Shown: positions 20,812 through 32,659 of the stretch, piece by piece
Numbering within the stretch: position 1 is the first letter of the stretch
Layout: each line of letters opens with the position of its first letter
Origin: Linum tenue
Taxonomy: Eukaryota; Streptophyta; Magnoliopsida; Malpighiales; Linaceae
Direction of reading: 5' to 3'
Length of the DNA: 64,000 nucleotides
NCBI GenBank assembly: GCA_946122785.1
Contig: CAMGYJ010000011.1
Span: forward strand, 22,197,007-22,261,006
Program-made: the position numbers and the translations under genes
Notes under the pieces: generated by a model
Seen by the model: the letters and a program-made list of their open reading frames with translations, nothing else
What the model was told of the DNA's origin: nothing
Databases searched by the model: none

Positions 20812-23800
20812 CCCCCACTTGAATAGTTTTGAAACTATCTCTGAGCATCAATAGATCCATAAAATCGGGCATAAGCTAAGGTATCGCGAAGATTTGAACC
20901 TTAGCGTAGTGGTTACACTTCCGATTTCATAAGGGTGACTCGTAGTCTTGAACCCTATCTCAGAAAATGTAGCACACCGGATCTTTTCATTGAGTGATAT
21001 TCTCTCATAGGCCGTGCGTTTATGGCCATGCACGTTATCCCGGTTTAGTGAACGCTCTAACAACTTTGTGCCTCCAAAGTTCCATAGAGAGCGGCCCCAC
21101 TCCCACATTCACATAGGTGAGTCTATCAGAAGTACCACCAAAGTAAAGTACTCCACCCCACATAGGGTATAGATCTCATTAAGATTTGTTGTTACCCATT
21201 GAACCCATTTCTTGGGATCTCCAATCTATTGGGTCAGATTACCATCACTTGTAGTCCGTGGTTCAGTAGACATAAGTCTCATACCCTTGGCGGTATTCTG
21301 GACTTTCTCTCTAGGTAATTCTTTCGTCAAAGGATCAGCTAGATTCTGTTCGGATATGATCCACCCTCATTGCTCCTATCGTTAGGAGTTCTCTTACAGT
21401 ACTGTGCTTACGACGAATTTTTCGTCTATTTTTGTTCTAGAACCAGTTCCCTTCTTTAGCAATAGCTGCGGTGCTATCACAATGAATCAACTACCAGAGG
21501 GATCGGTCTTTCCCATAAAGGAATCTCTAGTAGTGACCCTCTCAATCAATTTTTCTCTTTACTAGCCATTGCTAGCTCTATCATTTCTGATTTCTTAGTT
21601 GATTGAGCCAGAATCGTTTACTTCTTAGAATTCCAAGACATAACTCTTCCAGTGATGTTTAAAACATGTCCATTTGATGCCTTGGAGTCTTCTATAGGGT
21701 ATTATCGTCCGCATTAATATACCCTACCAATAAGTAAGAACCTTTGATAACTTATATCAAGGTCTATTGTTCTCTAAGGTGTCTCATGACCCTTTTCAAT
21801 AGCATTTCAATGCTTCATACTAGGACAATCAGTAACCTGCCAAATACCCCCACTATATCGGTTCTCAAGTTTATCAGGTGCTTCTTTCACGTTGTCGATG
21901 CTAGTATGTTCTTACTTTCTTACACCGTCTTTGGTGCTCTTTAAAAATTATGCTAGCACCATCAAACATTTATGCAGGTGTTGAGCTTGTATTTCTTCTA
22001 TATCTAACTGTTTATTTAGATTGATCTAGATGAAATCTCTTTCAGTGTCCTAGTAGTCTGGATAATCTTGATTCATCCAGATCTTTTACCTTCATAATTC
22101 TCAAACAACATGGTTTTTCATAGTATTGACATCACGAGTCTTTGTACCAAAGATCGATGTGTCATTCATAATGCAAGTGTCATTCTCAAATTTGTACTAA
22201 ATGCACTTGTCACTTCCACTTTTAAAACCATGAGAGAGAATCTGTTCTGAGTCTATTTCAAATCATATAATGATTTGTCTAACCATAGACTCTAGAAGCA
22301 TGTTCAAGAATAACAACTTCTTAGGTTGTCTCATGTAGATTTCTTTATCTAAGTCACCATTCACAAAAGAAGTTTAACATCCATATGATGGTTGTTATTC
22401 TGCATATTGGTGAATAGATATCAAATAAATCTACAATTTTTCCTCTTCATCTAAAGCCTTAGCTACTAGGCGATCATTATACTCATAAACTAAACCATCA
22501 GGTTTCAGTTTTTCTTTTAGGAATCCATTTATTACCTTGGCTTCATTGCCAGGAGGTAATTCTCAAAGATGCCAAATCTTGTTTGGTTCCACCGATATAT
22601 TACCCAAGGCTTGACAACCAAGAGGTAACTCCACACAATTCTAAGTCTTACTAGACTCCACAAATTCCATTTCGTTAATAATGGATTCTCCCACAAATCT
22701 GCATCTTTATGGAAATTCGAACTTCTAGCAGACTTGTAGGATCTCTTCTTGGGGTGTAAATAACAAATTCATATCCAAAATCTTTTCGCGATTTATGATT
22801 CATTTGTCTCTTCTGAGTTCATACCCAGATTCATCACCCCCACTAGTTATCCATTATTAATAGCAGGCAAGATATCACCCCCACTATTTCTCGATTTAAA
22901 TGGAATGACATTAATGGATTCTACACAACAATAAGTATTTCATTTCATAAGCTTATGTGTTATATTATATATTGATAACACAATCAATAAAAAACTCTCA
23001 TGCTCATCCTATATTGCACTGATTCTCAAACTATACCATATGAAAAAGGCATTTTATAAATAACGTTTTACGTCAAAAGCATCACATCTTTAATTAGTGC
23101 AATCAATAATAATGTGATAAAGCATTTCACATTAATCTCATTCACCCATTTCAAAATGAACCAAATCCAAAGATTCTGATTCTCTAATAACATATTTAAG
23201 AGTCATTTTACTTTATCATCATATGTGTACTCTTATGACCATGACCAATAGTGGAGTGAGCAATAATCAGCAACACTTTCTTAATAGCATATGTCTTAGT
23301 ATGCTTCGAGATACCATTATTCAACCACCATTCTTAAGAGTTACCAACATGGTTAATCTCTGCTCATTTGTCAGTCATCACAGCCACCAATCCTTCTCTT
23401 CAATCAAGGTAACACTAAAACTAGTGTTATACTTGTTCCTACACTTTAGTGTCACATGACCTAATTTCTCGCAACTATTGTAGAGAAATAAAACGTCATT
23501 CTTAGAGGATTGGCCGATAATCCTTTAGTTACCACGAATTGTACCATTTTAATTGGTGTGGATATGATTTGGTTTGCTATGCTGATTATTGAACCTTATT
23601 AGGGTTTAGAAACATACAAATGGTTCTCATAGTACTGACAAACAGTACTTCTAATAAATATGGGCATATAACCCATTCCACTAGCATATTTACTATAGAA
23701 TCTACATTCATATATGCTTTAGAGTATGCATTTATATCATCAAAATTACTCTACTTTGTAGCATGTACACAAAATTGTACTCTAATCGTTAGGAAGCCAT

Positions 23801-24194
23801 ATCTCAATGTCAATATGATCATGCATCAATTATCGTTTCTCTAGCATTCTCAAAATTTCTCAATTACATGCATAGAGATATATGGAATAGATTATATTTT
23901 TCCATTCATTGATAAATTACGAAAAGGGTTTTAGTTCTTACCTCTTTTCAACGGGATGCTTCAACACCTCCTCGTTCTTCGGCGTGCTAAATACCCTCTA
24001 ATTCCTTTTATTTCATCTGCTACCATAGAGGAGCCCGGGAAGTGATCGAGTGTCGCCAATTGGTCTCAAGTTTCTTATTTGGCTTGATAGATTCTCACAC
24101 TCATTGTTACTTCTGCACTATCGGCACTTGCTGTGGCTACATTATTAATAAATGCCCTGCAGAGTTGATATGTATGGAGTAGTACTACCAGCTC
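20812..24194 (-). pseudogene. Decayed copia pol of copia C
   Basis: On the minus strand the segment at about 21470-21380 reads CDSTAAIAKEGNWF, then a stop, then NKNRRKIRRKHSTVREL. This is the RNase H end of copia Pol, and a linker like 'LTK..REKV' follows towards 21290. Further right, the polymerase region is so rich in stops and frameshifts that only its general position can be inferred. The hAT at 24203 marks the right limit of what I assign here. Confidence 0.6.
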
Positions 24195-24202
24195 CATGTT
24201 CT

Positions 24203-25093
24203 CAGGGCCGGCCTAGAGGGTGTGCTGGCCCGCCCTCCGGCACAGGGCCTCCGAATACTAGGGGCCTCCACTTAGATCCGGTAGTTACCGATCGTACATT
24301 GTAGATTGTATTTTTAGTATATGATTGATTGATTATGAATATGATGACGGTTTTAATAGATAATTTTAGCTATAATAACAATTAAAAATGATATCATGAA
24401 GACTACGAAAATAAGAAAGATAATAGATAATTTTATGGGTAACGTCTATTTTTTATCCAGACCTTTTTCAGATTCTTTTATAATATCCAAACCTATAGAA
24501 ATACTAAAAATTAGCCGAATGTTAACTTTCGGTTAGCATTTTTGTTAGTAATATTGACTTGACAACATGATACTGACTTGGAAGAGACACATGAAGGTCA
24601 AGATTCCAAAATTTTAGTATTTTAACTAAGAAAAGAGTTACAGAATTATTAACAATAACGTAAAAATGACTAATATTTTGGTGCATTATGAAAGATTTGG
24701 CTAATTAATAAATTTTTAATAGGTTTGGATAATATAAAAGAATATGAAAAAGGTTTGGATACAAAATAGAGATTACCCTAATTTTATTTTAAATTATGTA
24801 GAAAGATACTAAAGTCATATTAGTTTTATTATAGTTAAAAGTCAATTTAGACCACGTCTCAATTTTGGAACAAGGCCGCCACGAAGCATTAGACAGCCCT
24901 GGGAATTTGGTTTTGGTTTCTTCGTCAAACTAGAAACGTGATCATTTATTCATTTTGTAATCATTTTCCGAGAATATGTATTTTTTTATAATTATTTAAT
25001 AATTTTTATTTTTAATAAATTTGTGGAGAAAAAATTTTAGGGCCGCATTTTAAATTTTCGAACAGGGCCTCCGAATATCATGGGACGGCCCTG
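24203..25093. mobile_element. hAT non-autonomous element, copy 1
   Basis: Ends are inverted: cagggccggcc at the left, and ggacggccctg at the right. Perfect 8-bp target duplication catgttct (24195-24202, 25094-25101), the hAT size. Length 891 bp. There is no transposase. A second copy of exactly the same length at 37134-38024 looks identical on reading. A MITE is nested inside. Confidence 0.92.
24437..24778. mobile_element. Mutator-type MITE inside the hAT, copy 1
   Basis: Inverted termini: gggtaacgtctatttt.. at the left, and the right end read on the other strand is gggtaatctctatttt... They continue through 'atccaaacctttttca'. A perfect 9-bp duplication taattttat (24428-24436, 24779-24787) shows it entered the hAT before the hAT spread. 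Length 342 bp. Confidence 0.9.
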
Positions 25094-25264
25094 CATGTTC
25101 TTCTTCGCCAACGGAAGCAACAACATATGCTTTTCTTGGCAATTCAACCTCATAGTTGAAGCCGAGGGAAACAGGTCAAATGCTTCATTATTTTGGCATC
25201 CCGGATCCCACCACCTCTTTGTCAGTTGTCACTCACCAAAACCAATCAAGAAAGTAGAGCACTT

Positions 25265-25850
25265 CAGCTAATCGAAAATCAGTGCCAATGTAAGGCCTTC
25301 CTTGCAACTAATTACGGGGAAGCAGATAAAGTTTCTGGAACTCCAATCGATCTGGCCACGCCGAGCAAACAAACTCCAATGTGTCGCCACCGTTGACTTT
25401 AGAGTTCAGACACGCCGACGAGCAAGCTGATATGAAGCCATAAATCCTCGCCCGAGCTATCCTCTCCTATCTTCGGGACAAGTTCGTACCTGTCGAACAT
25501 TGTGGTTTCAATTTTAATCTCTTCGGAAGCGCCCAAATTCCTTGTCATTGCCATCCACTGCTGCCCCCGCCGATCTTCCACGACGAAGGAATCGAAGTTT
25601 ACCGCCGGCCGTTGAAGCGGGGCGTATTCGTACTGGTATTCGATCTCGTTGTCAAGGATCCGGAGGATATTGGCCGGCCTCGGAAGGTGATTTGGAAATT
25701 GGAAGTCATGTCTGAGGCGAAAGCTGTGGAGTGGAAGAGACGACAAGCGGTGGTCGGCTTTGGAGGAAAGGACGAGGTCGGTGACTGCATTCGAGTGAGC
25801 TCAAGGCTCTATTTGCTGTTCGAACCAACCTAGCAGCCGTCTCTATTGTC
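25265..25850 (-). pseudogene. p32/MAM33-like mitochondrial matrix protein gene fragment, captured
   Basis: An open stretch (25746 to 25399) encodes ILRILDNEIEYQYEYAP, then FDSFVVEDRRGQQW, then SGEDLWLHISLLV, which I recognise as the plant p32 (C1QBP/MAM33) family of acidic mitochondrial matrix proteins. After a frame change the minus strand continues with GDTLEFVCSAWPDRLEFQK and then, after a stop, YIGTDFR, both expected towards the p32 C-terminus. The N-terminal part is spread over more than one frame. It lies between the copia C LTRs in the gag position, on the same strand as pol. Frameshifts and a stop make it a pseudogene, although one break could be an unrecognised intron. Confidence 0.65.
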
Positions 25851-26246
25851 GGTGATGTGATTTCGAGGGTCTCGTTGGCGGTCAAATGCTGGGTTTAACT
25901 GTTCTTTCCAATCAGACGGCTGCTTTTGATTGTTCCTTCATTATCTCCGCCACTAACTCCCATGTTCTTTTCATCGCAGACACAACCAGTAGGGTCAACA
26001 ATAAAAGAACACAAAAGAGTAGAAATTTGAATAATCATAAGGGAAATTCTCCAATCTCACCTCAAAGCGTGTTCTTCTTCTTCCTGTACGCCCCAGCAGC
26101 ACAGCGGCAGTCTCCCAGTCGTATCCCTCTATCTCGCCGAGAGAAACAAAAGAAGCGGGGGAGTTGTGCCCATGAATCCACAGTCTCACGTGAGCCAGAA
26201 TTGGCACTCTGTTCGATAAAAATAACAGCAACCAACGTCTTAAAAT

Positions 26247-26721
26247 TGTTAGAAATCGAACGGAAAAATTAGGTTATCGATTTGGCTGAGTCGCGGACTA
26301 GATCGCTCTCTTTAAGACGTTCGCGACACTGCCTCGTTATTCGCACAGCAGACTATCAGTCGGTCGCCTCCAGGATAAAACAGGCACTCTTTTGATTTGC
26401 TCAGCGATTTTGTGCGAAAAACCGGAGCTCTTTGAATCTCACACTCTCTCGTGTTTCTGCTCTCTAAGGTGTGTTTAGAGGGTCTAGGGGTCTGCTATTT
26501 ATAGGAGCAGAAATCCCAGAATATTCCCTCTTTCTTTGGGAATAAGTCACATTTTAATTAGGAAGATAATTACTCTCATAATTAAAATATATTATATTAA
26601 GATATTAATCCTAATTATCTCCATAATATTCTTTTTATTAATTATATTTCTTATTTTCGTATCTAGGAAGAATACTGGATAATTAATTCAATATAGCTTT
26701 CAAAGCTATTCATTCCCAACA
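26247..26721 (-). repeat. 5' LTR of copia C
   Basis: Partner of 20335-20809, same length. TATA-like sequence is not clear. Confidence 0.92.
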
Positions 26722-26726
26722 GTTTC

Positions 26727-26961
26727 TCTGAGTATCAGGACTAGCCCATGGGAGAGGTAGCAATCTATAGAGTCAATCTTATTCAGCTTTTGTTTCTCAA
26801 AAAAAATATTCAGCTTTTTATACATGGTACATAGGGATCATATATATACATATATATAGCTAGGGTATAACAAATGTAACTATAATCCTACTTAGCTTAG
26901 GTACGTAAGAATGGAATATTACAATAAGATATCTAAACTAAGTAAACTCATATGTTCAACA
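26727..26961 (-). repeat. 3' LTR of copia B, larger piece
   Basis: Continues the LTR that begins at 20283. It matches the second part of 30244-30501 (tatcaggactag.., tacatagggatcatatatat) and ends ttcaaca before a purine tract. It contains an extra small duplication near 26790-26815. Confidence 0.88.
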
Positions 26962-27227
26962 CCCTCCTCAAATTGATGCTGCTTACGCAACATCAATTTT
27001 TTAGACAAGTACCAATGGCGGCTGGTGCCAACTGCCTTTGTCAACAAATCTGCAGTATGATCTTCTGTTGACAAATAGCTAAGCTGGATGACTCCTTTGG
27101 ATACAAGTTGCTGTATATAATGAACATGGGTCTCAATATGTTTTGTCCGATCGTGTAGAACTGGATTAGTTGCAATCCAAATGGCGCTTGTATTATCCCC
27201 AAACAGTCTCATAGGCTTACGGCACAC
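26919..27227 (-). pseudogene. Copia B RNase H C-terminal fragment
   Basis: The minus strand encodes FGDNTSAIWIATNPVLHDRT, then KHIETHVHYI, then HTADLLTKAV, the end of copia RNase H. In a normal copia element this follows the reverse transcriptase. Here the stretch upstream (27230-27510) does not match one and carries a repeated 'acatctctggagtacgcggg' (about 27347 and 27422), so RT has been deleted. Confidence 0.8.
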
Positions 27228-27516
27228 AACACCCAGAAATTTCGTACGCCTGACTAAACTCTTGTGCCACTACCTGCCCCTTATGTCTTTCAATCATACC
27301 ATCTGGTCTCATCTTCACAACATATACCCATTTACTCCCAATTACAGACATCTCTGGAGTACGCGGGACCATATCTCATGTCTGATTTCCTCTAATGCAT
27401 CAATCTCATCTACCCATTACGGACATCTCTGGAGTACGCGGGACCAAACTCAGCCCGAGCGGTGGGATCCTTGAGAGAGTAAAATGGGATATGCTCGATA
27501 AAGAGAACATGACAAG

Positions 27517-28271
27517 CTATACGTAGACGAAGACCAACAGGATCGTAACAAAGATAGCCCTTGTATCGATCATTGTAACCCAGGAAAACGCAATGACTGT
27601 CTTAGGATCAAGTTTAGTTCGTTCCCTGCGAGGTAGTAAGACAAAACATAGACACCCAAAGACGCAGAGACGTTCATAGTTTGGATGAAGATCATACAAT
27701 TTATAGAACGGTGATAACCCGTCCAAGACAGGAGTAACCTGGCGATTGATAAGATGAACGACAGTATTAGCAACTTCAACCCAAAATTGCGCCGACACAC
27801 TTGGGCAGAATAAAAGAGCCCGAGTAAGTTCCATAACATGGCACTTCTTCCTTTCTACTACTATGTTTTGCTGCGAAACATCGAGACACGACTGTTGAAA
27901 GAAGCTCATTCGAACTGAATTCCCCTAGGATCAGAACGAATAATCATAATAGTCTTCTGAAACTGCATCTGAATCATCCAGACAAAGTCTTGAGCATGTT
28001 CACGAAGCTCAGACTTGTTCTTCAGAAAATATATCCACGTGTAGCCACTATAGTGATAAATAAATAGGGCGAAATACAGGTACCCATTACGAGAAGGAGT
28101 CGAAGCGGGTCCCCAGAGGTCAGTATGAATAAGGTCAAACGAAGCTGAGTACACAGTAGAACTCAAAGAAAAGGAGATCCGAGAAGGCTTTGCTTCGATA
28201 CAACTTAAACAGGTGGGAGGTGAAAAGGAGCTGGTCCGAAATTTAACTAGCAACAAATTCAGATTAAACAT
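27517..28271 (-). pseudogene. Copia B integrase relict
   Basis: Two minus-strand frames (28271-27906 and 27909-27517) overlap by a few bases. The first has a zinc-finger-like CLSC, then SFDLIHTDLWGP with the first catalytic Asp, and IIRSDPRGIQFE in place of the usual second Asp region. The second has FFQQSCLDVSQQN and FWVEVANTVVHLINR, where the family's third acidic residue region and 'AV.TA.YL.NR' lie. The frame change and divergence make it non-functional. Confidence 0.8.
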
Positions 28272-28441
28272 CTATAGCAAACGAGCAAAATGCGGATGCC
28301 CCAAATGGCAGTGCCATAAATGCCAAACAGAATTACTTACATCATGACCCAAATCACTACTAACAGAAAAACTAGAACCAAATGACTGAGCTAAAACACC
28401 ACATCCTTCAATCGATGCACCAGCACCTGGATCACCACCCT

Positions 28442-28837
28442 TCAAGAACCTACAAACAATTGTCCCTCGAACAGTTGCTCCTCAGAATGTAGCAAATCCA
28501 GTACATAGATACGTCCCTCTTTATGCCCCCGGCCGAGTTCCTTCCTCGTTGTCAGATCCTGAACCATACAACCACGATCATTAAACCGTATTTCACAGCC
28601 ATCTTCAGCTAGCTGACCCACAGATATTAGATTCGGCACCAATCAGGGAACATGGAGATCATTAGATAAATGAATCTTGGGTTCAGATATTGAACCGAGC
28701 CCAGTAACAGGTAGTACAACACCATTCACAACTTGTAACTGGCGACTGACAGGTTTAATAGAATTCAAAGAGCGAAGATGGCTGGTCATGTGATTGAAAG
28801 CAGCAGAGTCCCTGTAGCAAAAAGCAATGCTCATCAC
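28442..28837 (-). pseudogene. Copia B protease and pre-integrase relict
   Basis: The minus strand encodes CYRDSAAFNHMT, where the copia protease normally has D-S-G-A. The active-site Gly is replaced, and VPNLISVGQLAEDGC (pre-integrase domain) follows after a frame break near 28642. Confidence 0.78.
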
Positions 28838-29001
28838 TTCTTGAAGAGCTTCATGTAGTTTGGTAAGCTCGGCCTTGGAAACCCCACCTGCCGAGGAACA
28901 GGGAGCCGCCGGGGCAAGCTCCGTAGTGGCAAAGGCAGGGGTTGGAGAGGACCGACCTGACTGACGAGGGCGAGCTCAACGACCACGATGACAGTAGTCA
29001 C

Positions 29002-29806
29002 TCAGAATGTGACCCGCCTGTTTACAGTAGTTGAACCAGTTCCTTTTCTTATAAAAAGGTTGAATATGACCTGGTTCACGACAATATGACAAATACGAGG
29101 AGCAGCTGGAGGACCCTGTCCATCTGACGAAGACTGAAATTGTGGGTGATGGGATGTAGCAGCAAAGGCAGCAGAGGACTCAACTGAGCCCAGTGACTGC
29201 GAATCAACCTGCACCTAAGTCTTTAGGCGAGTTTCCTCCCAGTAAAGTTCAACCAAGATAACGTCCATTTTAGTAACATTGTGATGGAGAATGGAGGCAC
29301 ACATAGGCTCAAATTCATGCCAAAACTTAATAAGAAATGTCATAGTACGAGAGTGAGTACGTTCCACAAGAGTCTGAGCTGGAGTGGGAGTCACAGATAA
29401 TGATGTAGGCAAAAGATCACGTTCTGTCCACAAGTGCATAGCCTCTTGATCATAAGAGCGGAAGTCCTTGTCCCCTTGAGACAAGCTGGATAGCTAGATC
29501 CAACTCAAACTTTCTAGAGGCACTAGCCTGACAGTTAGTAGTCACTAGATGTTTCCACATGTCACTGGCCCAGGCAAACCGACGTAAGCTCAAAACAGTA
29601 GGAACATCAACAGCAGCGAGAAGCCATGTAATAAACTGAACATTCTCAGCCTCCCAAATCAGCGTAAGCTTTCTCATCAGACTCTGGGGGCTGAGGCTTC
29701 TTACCAGTAAGGATGGGAAGGAGACGTTGGCCTTGAACAAACGTACAAAACTGGAACTACCAAAGAAGGAAGTTCTTGCCGTCAAAGCAAGCAAGCACAT
29801 CATCAT
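29002..29806 (-). pseudogene. Copia B gag relict
   Basis: Three minus-strand open pieces (29806-29450, 29484-29215, 29214-29002) fall where copia gag is expected. They include a plausible gag phrase, FAWASDMWKHLVT, and serine/glutamine-rich linkers towards a lost zinc knuckle. Stops and frame changes separate them. Confidence 0.6.
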
Positions 29807-30230
29807 GTGTCATAGGATTAATGACAACAAAACCAGCAAGGAACACAACCGAGACAAAGGACAATGGCAACCAAACGATAATGCCACAACCACGACAAGC
29901 ACCCAGCACAACCGAACGAAATAACAGAGACTAACCTGATCACCACGCAATTAGGAGCAGCAGAGACGGGAAAATATAAAACCCGCTAGAAAAAAAAAGA
30001 GTTGATCAAGTGAAAGGAAAAGGAACCAGTGGAGACCAAAACCCAAGAGAAGTTGAAGCCAGAACCCTAGATGCAACAAATACCCAAGGAAGCAGCCGAG
30101 AAAGAATGCCAATAGCAGCTGAGAATTCAACCAAATAGCAGTCGAGGAATCAAGGGATTAATACCACAAAAGTAGCCGAAACATTCAATAGCAGCGAAGT
30201 CCAAATAGAAGCCAAAAATCTTAGACAAGA

Positions 30231-30243
30231 GGCTCTGATACCA
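30231..30243 (-). other. Primer-binding site (tRNA-Met-i) of copia B
   Basis: Minus strand reads tggtatcagagcc, directly next to the 5' LTR at 30244. Confidence 0.92.
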
Positions 30244-30501
30244 TGGTAAGAAAAAATAAATAACAAACTAAGAGCACTGGATTTTACATGATTTTCCTTA
30301 GTATCAGGACTAGTCCACGAGAGAGGTAGCACTCTCTAGAGCCAATCTTATTTAGCTTTGTATACTTGGTACATAGGGATCATATATATATAGCTAGGGT
30401 ACAGAACAAATGTAACCCTAATCCGACTTAGCTTAGGAACTTACATAAGAATGGAAGATTACAATAAGATACCCAAACTAAGTAAACTCATATTTTCAAC
30501 A
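30244..30501 (-). repeat. 5' LTR of copia B
   Basis: 258 bp, beginning tggtaagaaaa on the plus strand (the other copy has tgataagaaaa) and ending ttcaaca. It matches the split left LTR. Confidence 0.9.
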
Positions 30502-30506
30502 GCAAC

Positions 30507-31077
30507 AATATTTCATTATCGTTGGCCCTTGTTCTTGAAGAAAACAATTCCCCGATTAGTCGTTACTTCCTGTTGTTATAGTGCTTCTCCTCCTCGTTGA
30601 TGCTTCTTCAAAAATATTTACAAGTGTTCCATGTCCATTCTTTTAGATGTTTGGGGAATTTGGGTACAAGATTGGTTGTGATAGTTGAATTTTGGGATTG
30701 GCCAGTTTTGAATTTTTGGTCGATCTTAATCATTTAATAGATTGCCTTGCCACGAAAAAAAATGTGAAGCTATGGAAAAAAGGCACATATATGTACTTGT
30801 GAAAATGGGATAATAATCTATTTTGACATAAACTTTGACATAAAAGCTTAAAATATGAATTGATCGTAAATGTTGATAGTGAAACATTTTTTCTTTTTAT
30901 GACTCAAGATTCAGTGTTGACCAGTCTAGAAAATGGATTCCATGTCATTTATTTATAATAAAATAAAAAATAACTAAAAATATGGCTTCCGCACATCCTA
31001 ATAAAATCCTACCCAATTTCGAAAAATATTTCATTGCATTCCCTCAGCGACGGCCACAATTTTCCTTCCGACCAAAT
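30507..31077. other. Unassigned AT-rich spacer
   Basis: No coding or terminal-repeat signal was recognised between copia B and the LRR-like fragment. Confidence 0.4.
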
Positions 31078-31180
31078 CCCTACTGCCTTCCGAAATCTCA
31101 CCTTTCTCAAACTCTCGTATAACCCCTACTCAGGCTAGCTCTCACCGACTTCGTTCCAATTACAAAGTCGCCAAGATATC
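31078..31180 (+). pseudogene. LRR protein gene remnant, left piece
   Basis: The plus strand reads TAFRNLTFLKLSYNPYSG, a typical plant extracellular leucine-rich repeat like those of HAESA-like receptor kinases. A stop follows, and after it the reading becomes poor. It ends where element 1 inserts. The piece at 39688 continues in similar style. It is too short to name a gene. Confidence 0.4.
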
Positions 31181-32643
31181 TGACACGCTAAAACACAACA
31201 CCAAACTGCGACCAAGTGTAATCGCAGTCTAGAAATGCAGTAACAGGCAAGTTCTAATGTCAACCAGGGGTCTAGATCTACTGCCTACTCCGTGAATATC
31301 TATTATCTAGCCAACTAAGTCAAGTGATTGATGTTTTAACTAAAAGCAGCAAGAAAACAGGAATTGGTTCGGTTTTCTGAAGCAAAGGAAGAGTCACTCG
31401 GGAATGAATCCCCCTAGCTCCTTAGTTAGGTTCCAGTTGTAATTGCTTTTGGTTGCTTTACTGCTGATTATACTGCAGAAGATCCGACAGTAGCTTGGAA
31501 TTTCTTAAGCTGACCAAGCCCTCTCAGTCCAACTACCCGACAGACGAGTAGTCTTCACCAGGATAGAAAGCCGAGGCTATGAAGACAGAACTCCACTACT
31601 GGAATTAGATTCCAGTACAAAGCAGTGATCGACTAACTCTCGTATAATCGATTCACTAATACCAATTGAAGAAGCTCTAACAACCTAATCAGATTCTATC
31701 TATCTCAGGTTGTAGCAAAAATCAATAAAAGGTGATCAGACTTCAATTGACTCATTCAAAACACTTAAATCGATTATAATCAAGCAATATCACAATCCAA
31801 ACGCAATTACAATCAAGATTCCTAACACATGGAACTAGGGTTCTTCATACCCAAGTGAGAGAGAGTTCTACTCAATAAAGAGAGAGAGGAAAACAGAATA
31901 CAAAGCAGTCATACTCATAAGTCATAACAATGGGAAGAATCTGCTCTGGGATGTCAATCTTCACTCCTGGGGATGCAATCTGGGCTTCAGTGATGAGAAA
32001 TCCACTCCAAATAGCTCCTAGGGTTTGTTCTTCGCACTTACTCTCTCTAAGACTCTGTTTTTGCTCCAAAAAGTCGACTCCCTCTCCTTTGGCTCGAATC
32101 TGCCTCAAAACCCCGATTCTGGGCGAATTACGGGCTGAATTACGCTCGTAATTCTTCCATGCCCGTATTTTGCCCAAAACACGCGTTTTGGTTAAGTTTC
32201 AGCGCACCCAAAGCTCCTCTCGGCAGTGAAAATACGGGCATGGGAGGGGCAAATACGGTCGTAATTATCCTGCCCGAAATTCTTCCTCCTCTCCTGTTTA
32301 ATGCTTCGTTTCTCCCGCGTCCGGACTCTGAATCAGTCGCCGTTTGAACCCAGGCGCTCGTAGTCTCGTCCTCTTTCTTTTCATAACAAACTTTCATGAT
32401 AATTTGTCCATAATATGAGGTAGAAATCCATTATTCCTCAGGTCATGCTCGTGTTTCTTCTCCCGAATTGCCAAATGTGCTCCGATTGACTTGAAACTTG
32501 TGCCTATGCTTCAATTTGCATGCTAGGACCTGAAATGTGACAAAGGAACAAAACCTAGCGTAAAATAGTCCAAGAAAGCAAAAAACTCAAGCCAAAATTA
32601 TCAAGAAACAAGGGTGCAAACATGTGCAAATACGACATTATCA
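31181..32643 (-). repeat. 3' LTR of element 1
   Basis: 1,463 bp, matching 38208-39687 with scattered substitutions and small indels. It contains the inverted pair catgcccgtatt (about 32159-32170) and aatacgggcatg (about 32230-32241). Confidence 0.9.
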
Positions 32644-32659
32644 AATTCCCCCACACTTA

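Larger units (their letters stand above)
20335..26721 (-). mobile_element. Copia C: retrotransposon nested in the LTR of copia B
   Basis: Two 475-bp LTRs (20335-20809, 26247-26721) begin tgttagaaatcgaac and end cattcccaaca, and differ at scattered positions. The target duplication is gtttc (20330-20334, 26722-26726). A purine tract (tcccccactt on the plus strand, from 20811) places the 3' LTR on the left. I do not see a convincing primer-binding site beside the right LTR. The interior holds pol debris, an hAT element and a p32-like gene fragment, all with disrupted frames. Confidence 0.88.
20283..30501 (-). mobile_element. Copia B: decayed Ty1/copia retrotransposon (outer level of the nest)
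   Basis: Perfect 5-bp target duplication gcaac (20278-20282, 30502-30506). The 5' LTR is on the right (30244-30501). The 3' LTR is on the left and is split by copia C (20283-20334 plus 26727-26961). The tRNA-Met primer site (30231-30243) abuts the 5' LTR and a purine tract (ccctcctcaaa, 26962-26972) abuts the 3' LTR. On the minus strand gag, protease, integrase and RNase H pieces occur in copia order, but the reverse transcriptase between integrase and RNase H is missing. Confidence 0.92.

Noticed and set aside
25886..26272. 128-codon plus-strand frame near the right LTR of copia C
   Set aside because: It runs antisense to the captured p32 region and into the LTR. Not credible as a protein.
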